Below are positions 9,946 through 15,873 of a DNA stretch of 48,585 nucleotides, piece by piece. The notes under the pieces were generated by a model. The model did not search any database, had not been told where the DNA came from, and saw nothing but the letters and a program-made list of their open reading frames with translations. The position numbers and the translations under genes were made by a program. Numbering within the stretch: position 1 is the first letter of the stretch; each line of letters begins with the position of its first letter. Source of the stretch: an uncultured Dokdonia sp. (GTDB lineage Bacteria > Bacteroidota > Bacteroidia > Flavobacteriales > Flavobacteriaceae); the NCBI RefSeq assembly GCF_937910895.1, contig NZ_CALEMI010000085.1, positions 1 to 48,585 of the forward strand, written 5' to 3'.

Positions 9946-10332
9946 TTCCATAAAACCCATTTTGTTCAGCAAAAGAGCTCCGTTGATATCAATGGAGCAT
10001 TTTGCAAAACTTTTTTATTCAGAAAAAAAACGCTGTTGTTCAGAAAAAAAGCAAAACCCACTTTGTTCAGAAAAAGAGCTCCGTTGATATAAATAGAACA
10101 TTTTGCAAAACTTTTTCATTCAGAAAAAAACGCTGCTGTTTAGAAAAAAAGCAAAACCCACTTTGTTCAGAAAAAGAGCTCCGTTGATATCAATAGATCA
10201 TTTTGCAAAACTTTTTTATTCAGAAAAAAAACGCTGTTGTTCAGAAAAAAAGTAAAACCCATTTTGTTCAGAAAAAGAGCTCCGTTGATATAAATAGAAC
10301 ATTTTGCAAAACTTTTTTATTCAGAAAAAAAA
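9946..10332. repeat. Tandem array of ~100-bp units, four copies
   Basis: The landmark GAGCTCCGTTGATAT starts at 9975, 10076, 10176 and 10277, giving periods of 101, 100 and 101 nt. Each unit contains ATTTTGCAAAACTTTTT and up to three copies of TTCAGAAAAA, so A-tracts recur along the array. In the first unit the landmark continues into a near-perfect inverted repeat, GCTCC-GTTGATATCAAT-GGAGC (9977-9998). The right arm has decayed in the later units. The array is far too long in period for a CRISPR and encodes no conserved peptide. Confidence 0.9.
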
Positions 10333-10515
10333 CAATTTACTCCTTAAAAATAGGGTGTAACGATAACACTTTATTAGAGTTTGGTACTTCTTAAATATTA
10401 CAATTTATTAATAATCAATGATTTAAACATTCAAAAAACAACTGTTTTGTCACTTTACCAAAGTCGCGCCAATGATTTTTCAACCTTTTAATCAAACTTT
10501 GCCATCAGTATGAAC

Positions 10516-10546
10516 AAAGAAGGTTAGAGAGTGCATCCTTCTTTTT
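10516..10546 (+). terminator. Intrinsic terminator downstream of the repeat array
   Basis: A perfect 8-bp stem, AAAGAAGG (10516-10523) with CCTTCTTT (10537-10544), has a 13-nt loop and a T run continuing to 10546. No protein gene ends upstream of it on the plus strand within about 1.1 kb, so it most simply terminates a transcript that crosses the repeat array. It also insulates the gene at 10596. Confidence 0.65.
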
Positions 10547-10595
10547 AAAAAAACCTAAAAAAATGTGCTAATCATAAACTGTTTAAAAAAGAAAA

Positions 10596-11069
10596 ATGAA
10601 GAAAAAGAGAAAGAAAAAACAAACACTTTACATTTTTGATCGGCAAAAATTAAAACTAGCTATAAAACAAAAAAACAGAGAACAGACCGAATATAAGCGT
10701 GAGATAAAAAAAGGGAAACTTTTAACGCTCTATAGTCTCTTTGAAAACTATCAAAATTTATTAAATGAAAAAACTACTGAGTATAGGTATGAGTACCCTA
10801 ATGTTCGTAATGACATTTCCAAAGTCGACATTGGTTCAGATACTATGCCAATGCTTTTTATTCATGCTCGCAAAATAGCTTGGGAGACTGGACATGATAT
10901 AAAAACTATTAAAAATCATATTCGTCAGCTCAGACATAAATCAAATGAATTAATCACCATTGTTGATGTTCATTCAGGTTCTAGCTTCGGAGTAAAAATT
11001 CCATATCACTATTTCATCAAAGTTTTAAAATTTAAAAGTAACGGATCATTCCAACGAAACTATCAGTAA
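10596..11069 (+). CDS. Small basic HTH-like protein of the mobile element
   Basis: A 157-residue protein with a very basic N-terminus (MKKKRKKKQ). Residues about 91-112 (ARKIAWETGHDIKTIKNHIRQL, read as ARKIAWETGHD then IKTIKNHIRQL) look like a helix-turn-helix, and a beta-hairpin-like wing follows (IVDVHSG...GVKIPYHYF). DNA binding is therefore likely. It is the first gene of a run leading to the serine recombinase and resembles the small regulatory or replication-type proteins carried by flavobacterial elements, but I cannot name a family. An A+T-rich inverted repeat overlaps its stop codon. Confidence 0.6.
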   Translation: MKKKRKKKQTLYIFDRQKLKLAIKQKNREQTEYKREIKKGKLLTLYSLFENYQNLLNEKTTEYRYEYPNVRNDISKVDIGSDTMPMLFIHARKIAWETGHDIKTIKNHIRQLRHKSNELITIVDVHSGSSFGVKIPYHYFIKVLKFKSNGSFQRNYQ

Positions 11070-11136
11070 ATTACTTAAATGTAATTTACTTTAATTATAT
11101 TCGTATTTGAATAATTAATAGGATTCTTTAAAGAAT
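11066..11136. promoter_or_regulatory. Two inverted repeats between the HTH gene and the MerR-like gene
   Basis: The first is GTAAATTAC-TTAAAT-GTAATTTAC (11066-11089), a perfect 9-bp inverted repeat overlapping the upstream stop codon. The second is ATTCTTTAAAGAAT (11123-11136), a perfect 14-nt palindrome whose last two bases are the A and T of the ATG at 11135. Either could be an operator for one of the two HTH proteins beside them. The second could also fold in mRNA and mask the start. Function is inference. Confidence 0.45.
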
Positions 11137-11680
11137 GAAAGAGGACACATCTTTATCCAAAGAGCAAATCATACAGGCTTGCGTAGAAAAACGCTTTAAA
11201 ACGCTTCATTTGCCTTTTGTGACCAATAGACAATTACATCATTGGAAAGCGACAGGACTTTTAAATGAACATCGTGAATTGGCTTCTAGTGGAAAAAAGA
11301 ATGAGTTTGATTTTTTTGAAGTCGTATGGATTCGCTGTATTGTCTTAATGCGATCTTTTGGTATTGATAATTTGCTTATCGCGAAAGTGAATAAGGATAT
11401 TACTGGCAAGGATCAAGATAGTAAAGACACATTATTATCCATATTTCAAAACAAGATAGCCGAAGCATTATTTAGGAAGCAAGGTAGCTTTCTACTTGTT
11501 TCAGAACAAGGGGATGGAAGGCTTCTTTCTAAAGAAATGTATTCAAAAGCTATTAAGGATTCTTTGATAAGACATCATTTGAGTTTAGACATAGCGCCAT
11601 TAATCAAAGAAATACTTTTGTTATTGGATTTTGACATTCATATTCAAAGAATCACAAACTATTATTTAGATAAGGAATAG
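11135..11680 (+). CDS. MerR-like winged-helix protein of the mobile element
   Basis: A 181-residue protein. Residues about 29-45 (VTNRQLHHWKATGLL) match the MerR-type recognition-helix pattern. A short wing follows (SSGKKNEFDF, 51-60), then a helix of the EVVWIRCIVLMRSFG type in which MerR proteins count helical periodicity. The remaining C-terminal 90 residues are not recognised and contain no cysteine-rich metal site. It probably binds DNA as a regulator or excision-directing factor for the recombinase two genes downstream. The palindrome at its own start codon suggests autoregulation; both roles are inference. Confidence 0.6.
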   Translation: MKEDTSLSKEQIIQACVEKRFKTLHLPFVTNRQLHHWKATGLLNEHRELASSGKKNEFDFFEVVWIRCIVLMRSFGIDNLLIAKVNKDITGKDQDSKDTLLSIFQNKIAEALFRKQGSFLLVSEQGDGRLLSKEMYSKAIKDSLIRHHLSLDIAPLIKEILLLLDFDIHIQRITNYYLDKE

Positions 11681-11770
11681 AAGTAATGCAGGAAAGGAAA
11701 AACTTTCACTGCAAGTATGGACAGAAGAACAAGATTACATTCATGTTTCTTCAACTTACTCTCTTATTCA

Positions 11771-11929
11771 ATGTCTACAGAAAATACAAATACTGAGATA
11801 TTAAAAGTCATCAGTATTGAAGAATTAAAGCAATGCGAAGGTCTTGACCATCTAACCGATGAACAAGCCTTAGAAATTATAGAAACATTAAAGCAATTAG
11901 CTTTAGTTATCTATCAAACATTAAAATGA
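11771..11929 (+). CDS. 52-residue protein translationally coupled to the recombinase
   Basis: The open frame reaches back to an ATG at 11717, but I prefer the ATG at 11771, which gives MSTENTNTEILKV and a compact acidic helical protein. The first 18 residues of the longer form look like non-coding sequence. The stop TGA overlaps the recombinase start in an ATGA arrangement (11926-11929), implying translational coupling. An imperfect stem (11687-11713, TGCAG...CTGCA) lies upstream. No family recognised; similar small acidic ORFs often precede serine recombinases in flavobacterial elements, with unknown role. Confidence 0.55.
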   Translation: MSTENTNTEILKVISIEELKQCEGLDHLTDEQALEIIETLKQLALVIYQTLK

Positions 11930-13524
11930 TCATGAACGACTTACAAGACTTTGTTTCCTTTGCAAAACGAAACACTAAGAAAATAGCTAGAAATAATAAG
12001 GCGGTTATCTATACTCGTGTTTCTGATTTTAAGCAAAAGGACAATACAAGTCTTGAAAGTCAAAAATTACTTTGTGAGGAATTTGCCTTAAAAAATAACT
12101 ATGAAGTTTGTAAGTACTTTGGAGGTACACATGAAAGTGCCAAAACAGATGAGCGAAAAGCCTATAAAGAAATGCTTACTTATGTAAAGCAAAAGAAAAT
12201 CACCAATATCATCGTGTATAGTTTAGATAGATATTCCAGAACAGGAGGTCTTGCTATCGCGACAGTAGAAGCGTTAAAAAAGAAAGGGATCAGAGTACTT
12301 TCTTTAACTCAAAATATAGATAGCGATACTCCTACAGGAACATTCATGCAAAACTTTCATTTGCTTTATAGTCGTTACGATAATGACATTCGTAGCGAAA
12401 ATACCAAAAAGGGAATGCGTCATCGTATAATGACAGGTTATTGGATGGGAACAGCACCGATAGGTTTTAAAAACAGTAGAAACGATCAAAATATTCCTAT
12501 TATCGTACAAGATGATAAAGCCCCATTTATTAAGAAAGCCTTTCATTGGAAAGCCAATGAAGGACTCACAAATGTTGAAATTGTAGAAAGGTTAAAACTT
12601 TCAGGATTGACTGTCTACAAACAACTTTTATCTAATATTTTTAGAAACCCTGTTTATTGTGGATTAATTACGAATAGTCTTATCGAAGGAAAAGTGGTCA
12701 AGGGAAATCATAAACCTATTGTATCACAAGCACTTTTCTTAAAAGTAAATGGTATTAACAGAAAAAAGAGCGCTCACAATGTCAAGAATGAAAATCTTCC
12801 TTTAAAAACCTTTATGACGTGCGCTTCTTGTAAAAGTCCGTTAACAGGCTTTATTGTTAAAGCCAAAGGGATTTATTACTACAAATGTAAAACGATTGGA
12901 TGCTCTTGTAATCGTAATGCAGAAGTATTACACACCTATTTCAAAGAACTTCTTACCAGATATCAAATTGACAAGCGTTTTTTAAAACCTCTAAAAATAC
13001 AATTAAAATACACTTTGGAATATTCTAATAAGAGCAACAAAGAGCAAGTACCACTTTTAAAAGGTAAATTAAAGGAAGTGTCTGAAAAGATAGAGAAAAT
13101 ACAAGAACGATATGTGATAGGAGAAATAGAAGCTGATTTGTATAAAAAATTCAAAGACAAGTTCTCCCAAGAAAAAGAGGAGATAGAAGCAGAAATCAAA
13201 AAAAGTGGATCATGGAGTTCAAACCTTGAAAAATATATTGAAAGCGCTTTGAAACTACTCTCTAACTTGCATAAAATATGGGAGTTAAGTGATTACACGG
13301 CAAAGCAAAAATTCCAGAAATTACTGTTCCCAAACGGAATCGAGTATCATCGTCAAAACGATAGAGTTCAAACTTTTCAAACAAATGCTATTTTAGAATT
13401 AATTCACAAGATATCAATCAATTGTACCCATAAAAAAAGCGGACAATTGTTATCTAATCAACAATTGTCCGCAGTGGTGACCTCGAAGGGATTCGAACCC
13501 CCAACCCTCAGAGCCGAAATCTGA
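11926..13524 (+). CDS. Large serine recombinase (site-specific integrase/resolvase family)
   Basis: A 532-residue protein. The N-terminal resolvase catalytic domain begins with IYTRVS, where S33 is the expected nucleophile, and has LDRYSR at 100-105. A recombinase domain follows (about 175-285), then a zinc ribbon with Cys at 299, 302, 321, 326 and 328, then a Lys/Glu-rich coiled coil (about 370-430). This is the domain order of large serine integrases. The start overlaps the upstream stop as ATGA. The C-terminus is odd: residues about 505-516 are encoded by the hairpin at 13439-13472 and the last 16 or so by the complement of the tRNA-Arg gene, giving the TSKGFEPPT tail typical of ORFs that run into a tRNA. 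The core enzyme looks intact. It probably catalyses integration and excision at this tRNA. Confidence 0.9.
   Translation: MIMNDLQDFVSFAKRNTKKIARNNKAVIYTRVSDFKQKDNTSLESQKLLCEEFALKNNYEVCKYFGGTHESAKTDERKAYKEMLTYVKQKKITNIIVYSLDRYSRTGGLAIATVEALKKKGIRVLSLTQNIDSDTPTGTFMQNFHLLYSRYDNDIRSENTKKGMRHRIMTGYWMGTAPIGFKNSRNDQNIPIIVQDDKAPFIKKAFHWKANEGLTNVEIVERLKLSGLTVYKQLLSNIFRNPVYCGLITNSLIEGKVVKGNHKPIVSQALFLKVNGINRKKSAHNVKNENLPLKTFMTCASCKSPLTGFIVKAKGIYYYKCKTIGCSCNRNAEVLHTYFKELLTRYQIDKRFLKPLKIQLKYTLEYSNKSNKEQVPLLKGKLKEVSEKIEKIQERYVIGEIEADLYKKFKDKFSQEKEEIEAEIKKSGSWSSNLEKYIESALKLLSNLHKIWELSDYTAKQKFQKLLFPNGIEYHRQNDRVQTFQTNAILELIHKISINCTHKKSGQLLSNQQLSAVVTSKGFEPPTLRAEI
13432..13472 (-). terminator. Intrinsic terminator of tRNA-Arg, lying inside the recombinase ORF
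   Basis: A perfect 13-bp stem, GCGGACAATTGTT (13439-13451) with AACAATTGTCCGC (13460-13472), has an 8-nt loop. On the minus strand it is followed by seven T residues (13438-13432). It starts 2 nt beyond the CCA end of the tRNA, so it terminates the tRNA transcript. Confidence 0.88.
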
Positions 13525-13551
13525 TGCGCTATTCAGTTGCGCCACGAGGCC
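13475..13551 (-). tRNA. tRNA-Arg (anticodon TCG)
   Basis: A complete cloverleaf on the minus strand. The acceptor arm GGCCTCG pairs with CGAGGTC (one G-T pair). The anticodon stem TCAGA/TCTGA encloses loop TTTCGGC, with anticodon TCG at 13515-13517. The T arm contains GGTTCGAATCC, and CCA is encoded at 13477-13475. It reads CGA and possibly CGG codons. The recombinase reading frame overlaps its 3' half from the other strand, making this tRNA the probable attachment site of the element to its left. Its own sequence is intact. Confidence 0.95.
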
Positions 13552-13552
13552 A

Positions 13553-13578
13553 TTTCATCCCCGCGAAGGCAGGAATCT
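13553..13578. repeat. Degenerate short palindromic repeat (GCGAAGGC family)
   Basis: CCCCGC-GAAG-GCAGGAATCT resembles the better-conserved copies at 26139-26158 and 29329-29348. It lies between yqeY and the tRNA on the minus strand. Confidence 0.45.
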
Positions 13579-13590
13579 ATCATCTAATAT

Positions 13591-14040
13591 CTAACTTAAT
13601 TTTTCTTTTACAACCTTAGCAACCGTACTCCCATCTGCTTTTCCAGCTACTTTTGCATTTACTTGTCCCATCACTTTCCCCATATCTTTCATCCCTTGAG
13701 CACCCGTTTCCGCAATGACCTGATCAACAATAGCTGCAATAGCATCTTCATCCATTTGTTGTGGAAGAAATTGTGCAATTACCGCTGCTTGTGCTAATTC
13801 AGGTTCTGCAAGATCTGTACGATTTTGTTCTGTGAAGATTTTTGCGCTGTCTTTGCGCTGTTTTACAAGCTTCTGTAATAATTTGAGTTCCTGCGCTTCT
13901 GTTAATTCTTCTTTAGCACCACTTTCTGTTTGCGCTAGTAATATAGCTGATTTTACAGCACGCAAAGAGGTTAACGCATTTTGATCTTTTGCCTTCATCG
14001 CTTCTTTAAGGGCTTTCATTATAGCAGTTTGTAAACTCAT
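13591..14040 (-). CDS. yqeY: GatB/YqeY domain protein
   Basis: A 149-residue protein of the YqeY family, which is related to the tail domain of GatB (the aminoacyl-tRNA amidotransferase subunit). Its own molecular role is poorly defined. Typical features are MKAKDQNALTSLRAVKSAI near the start, a helical middle, and the C-terminal GKVMGQV.AKVAGKADG motif. I chose the ATG at 14040 (MSLQTAIMKALKEAM), which matches family starts; the frame upstream to 14091 reads a Cys- and Arg-rich peptide not seen in the family. In many flavobacteria yqeY directly follows ftsZ. Here a RiPP cluster lies between them. Confidence 0.92.
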   Translation of the reverse strand: MSLQTAIMKALKEAMKAKDQNALTSLRAVKSAILLAQTESGAKEELTEAQELKLLQKLVKQRKDSAKIFTEQNRTDLAEPELAQAAVIAQFLPQQMDEDAIAAIVDQVIAETGAQGMKDMGKVMGQVNAKVAGKADGSTVAKVVKEKLS

Positions 14041-14122
14041 GGTGTTTTTGCTTTCACACTTTCTTACCAATTGGCAAGAAAGCATATTCATCTTTTATTC
14101 TTCTTATTAGGATTGCGAAGAT

Positions 14123-14163
14123 AAAAAAGAAACCTGAAAGCGATGATATAAAGGACAGGTTTC
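14123..14163 (-). terminator. Orphan minus-strand hairpin terminator at the left edge of the RiPP cluster
   Basis: GAAACCTG (14129-14136) pairs perfectly with CAGGTTTC (14156-14163). On the minus strand the stem is followed by six T residues. No minus-strand gene ends upstream of it before ftsZ, 6.4 kb away. Its 30-nt core (14133-14162) aligns without gaps to the hairpin just after ftsZ (20496-20525), with 24 of 30 identical by my count. Confidence 0.7.
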
Positions 14164-14209
14164 CGTGACAAAATTATCTATTGTCTTCTTTATAGAATGA
14201 TTCATCGTA

Positions 14210-14225
14210 CGCTTTCGCGAAAGCG
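14210..14225. repeat. Dispersed palindrome CGCTTTCGCGAAAGCG
   Basis: A perfect 16-nt palindrome in the leader region upstream of the RiPP precursor. It belongs to the family found across the chromosomal part of the window. Confidence 0.8.
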
Positions 14226-14404
14226 GACCTAGGTTACACCTAATTAATGTGGGTAATGAAAATTTAAAACAGATACTATAAGTTGGTTAGATGCATTAAA
14301 CCGATGTGTTGGTACAAGACGTCATATCAACATATAAATACGCAGACAGGCGTTTGCAGAAAAGCCTTTAAGAGAGTACGCAATCACTTTAAAAATCAAG
14401 AATT

Positions 14405-14629
14405 ATGAAAAAACTTGAAAGTTTAGAAAACAGCAAATTCAAGTCTAAGGAGCTTAAGAATCCTGGACATTTTGTAGGAGCGACTAGTGAAGCTGATGGA
14501 TCTACATCTGCCTACACTACCTACAGATCTGCTCAAACTAACTGTCCTCCACATCCACCTATGACCGATTCATGGACGGATAAGAGGTATGATTATGATC
14601 AGGTACCTTATGAAGAGGTGTCTATGTAG
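14405..14629 (+). CDS. gwsA: RiPP precursor peptide of the grasp-with-spasm system
   Basis: A 74-residue peptide, MKKLESLENSKF... at the start. The first 25 or so residues are a charged leader. G25-A26 (HFVGA) is a possible cleavage site for the C39 peptidase, with G32-S33 an alternative. The C-terminal part is rich in hydroxyl residues (STSAYTTYRSAQT, 33-45), then has C47 with a Pro-rich segment, then acidic residues D55, D59, D63, D65, E70 and E71. Separated hydroxyl and acidic groups are what graspetide ATP-grasp ligases join as ester or amide cross-links. It lies first in the cluster, followed by a strong terminator/attenuator. Family assignment rests mainly on the neighbours; the symbol is provisional. 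Confidence 0.75.
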   Translation: MKKLESLENSKFKSKELKNPGHFVGATSEADGSTSAYTTYRSAQTNCPPHPPMTDSWTDKRYDYDQVPYEEVSM

Positions 14630-14650
14630 TAGAAATGTAATATCCATTTC

Positions 14651-14685
14651 AGGAAGGAGTAATATGCATTACTCCTTCCTTTTTT
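14651..14685 (+). terminator. Terminator/attenuator between precursor and modification genes
   Basis: A perfect 13-bp stem, AGGAAGGAGTAAT (14651-14663) with ATTACTCCTTCCT (14668-14680), has a 4-nt loop and a T run to 14685. It lies 21 nt after the precursor stop. Partial read-through would give more precursor mRNA than enzyme mRNA, a frequent arrangement in RiPP operons. Confidence 0.9.
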
Positions 14686-14698
14686 AAAATATCAAACA

Positions 14699-15652
14699 AT
14701 GATTTTAATTAAATCAAACGAACAGGATTACTCTACAACACAAGTTATAAAATGGTTGCAGTATTTAGAAAAACCCTACCTACGTATTAATGATACAACT
14801 CCTATAAATAACATCACTACAGATGGGGATGATATCACTATTACTACTCCAACGGTATCTTTTAATACAAAAGATATTAAGCGCTATTGGTACAGACGAG
14901 GTGCATGGGCATCTACACAACGAGGGGTTTTAGGTTCTATAAAAGAGCGATGGTTGTATCTCTATCTTAAATATTTTACCAAAGAAGCAGAGAAAGATAT
15001 TGTAGAACTTATAGAAAGTCAGTTAGAAGGAAATGCTTTAAACACCTTCTTAAATTCTTCAAACATAAATAAAGTAAAAGTTCTTAAAAGTTGTAGAGTA
15101 TTAGATATTGACGTGCCTGAAACCATTTTAACAAATACGAGAGTAGGTGTTTCTACATTTATACAGGCGCACGGAGATGTGATCACAAAAGCGGTAAATA
15201 ATATAGACCCTAATATAAAAGGAGAATGCTTTGTTGATGTGACCACCAAACGAATCACACTAGAGAATGTTGAAGAATTGCCTGAAAAATTTCACATCAG
15301 TGTTTTCCAGAAGCTTATAAAAAAGCAGTTTGAAATACGTACTTTTTTCTTAATTGATCGATTTTACTCTATGGCTATTTTTTCTCAAAGTGACGATCAA
15401 ACAAAAGTAGATTTTAGGAATTATAATTTTAAAAAACCGAATCGCGTAGTTCCTTACGATCTTCCTATGGAGATTGAGAGTAAATTGAGAAAATTACTTG
15501 CCGAATACACCTTAAAAAGTGCATCATTAGATCTTATTTATTCGGAAGAAGGAGATTACATTTTCCTAGAGATTAATCCGATAGGACAATATGATATGGT
15601 ATCTGTTCCTTGTAATTATTATCTGGATCTTGAAATCGCAAAACACTTATAA
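14699..15652 (+). CDS. gwsG: Grasp-with-spasm ATP-grasp peptide ligase
   Basis: A 317-residue ATP-grasp enzyme related to the MvdD/MdnC-type graspetide ligases. An N-terminal preATP-grasp part includes the W/R-rich KRYWYRRGAWAS (about 61-72). Central strands carry EIRTFFLIDRFYSMAIFSQ (about 216-234). The metal-binding end motif is SLDLIYSEEG followed by FLEINPIGQYDMV. It should activate side-chain carboxylates of the precursor as acyl phosphates and join them to hydroxyl or amino side chains. It begins 69 nt after the precursor stop, just beyond the hairpin, and is separated by 2 nt from the next gene. The family is confident; the linkage type is inferred. Confidence 0.9.
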   Translation: MILIKSNEQDYSTTQVIKWLQYLEKPYLRINDTTPINNITTDGDDITITTPTVSFNTKDIKRYWYRRGAWASTQRGVLGSIKERWLYLYLKYFTKEAEKDIVELIESQLEGNALNTFLNSSNINKVKVLKSCRVLDIDVPETILTNTRVGVSTFIQAHGDVITKAVNNIDPNIKGECFVDVTTKRITLENVEELPEKFHISVFQKLIKKQFEIRTFFLIDRFYSMAIFSQSDDQTKVDFRNYNFKKPNRVVPYDLPMEIESKLRKLLAEYTLKSASLDLIYSEEGDYIFLEINPIGQYDMVSVPCNYYLDLEIAKHL

Positions 15653-15654
15653 CT

Positions 15655-15873
15655 ATGGAAGAAGAAGATAAAATCATAGACGCATTTAAAGCAAAAATGA
15701 AAGAAGAACCAGAACTCTTTGAAGCCATATTCTTCTTATCAGAATTTAGCGTAAAAAAAGCGCTCTTAGAAGACATGGGACATCTAAAGATGATTCCATT
15801 AAAAAAATATGATACAGAAAATTTTCCGGTAGACTCAAAATATTCAAAATCAATTTCAAGATGTTTCAAATAA
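15655..15873 (+). CDS. 72-residue protein embedded in the RiPP operon
   Basis: A small acidic, probably helical protein (MEEEDKIIDAFKAKMKEEPELFEAI...). It starts 2 nt after the ligase stop and overlaps the next gene by 13 nt, so it is almost certainly translated and coupled to both. It has no double-glycine-type leader and no hydroxyl/acidic core pattern, so a second precursor is unlikely. A leader-binding or maturation partner would suit its position, but I recognise no family and this is inference. Confidence 0.7.
   Translation: MEEEDKIIDAFKAKMKEEPELFEAIFFLSEFSVKKALLEDMGHLKMIPLKKYDTENFPVDSKYSKSISRCFK

Larger units (their letters stand above)
9341..10595. other. 1.25-kb gene-poor region with two tandem-repeat arrays
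   Basis: No credible protein gene is present. From left to right it holds an intrinsic terminator (9407-9433), about 220 nt of featureless A+T-rich sequence, a degenerate 139-bp direct repeat (9652-9929, with a third start at 9930), a tandem array of about 100-bp units (about 9946-10332), and an intrinsic terminator (10516-10546). Three short ORFs across the array are translations of the repeat in different frames. Unit lengths of 100-101 bp do not preserve a reading frame. Confidence 0.75.
14041..14404. other. Region between yqeY and the RiPP precursor
   Basis: No ORF is supported. It contains a minus-strand hairpin terminator (14123-14163) and a dispersed palindrome (14210-14225). About 180 nt of leader then precede the precursor gene. 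Divergent promoters for yqeY and the RiPP operon must lie here, but I see no clear TTG / TAnnTTTG pair for either. Confidence 0.6.

Noticed and set aside
9946-10332. Possible CRISPR array
   Set aside because: The whole ~100-bp unit is repeated; there are no short repeats separated by unique spacers and no cas genes.
9898-10394. Three short ORFs encoding similar Lys/Phe-rich peptides (FRKK, VQKK repeats)
   Set aside because: They are translations of the ~100-bp tandem repeat in shifted frames. Unit lengths of 100-101 nt do not keep frame and composition is that of A/T runs.
1-13524. Insertion sequence or transposon
   Set aside because: No DDE transposase or terminal inverted repeats were seen; the only mobility gene is the serine recombinase.
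14041-14091. N-terminal extension of YqeY
   Set aside because: The added residues are Cys/Arg-rich and unlike the family; MSLQTAIMKAL at 14040 is the normal start.
14405-14629. Lanthipeptide or sactipeptide precursor
   Set aside because: There is a single cysteine, no LanB/LanM gene, and the SPASM protein lacks a radical-SAM motif. The ATP-grasp partner points to graspetide-type chemistry.
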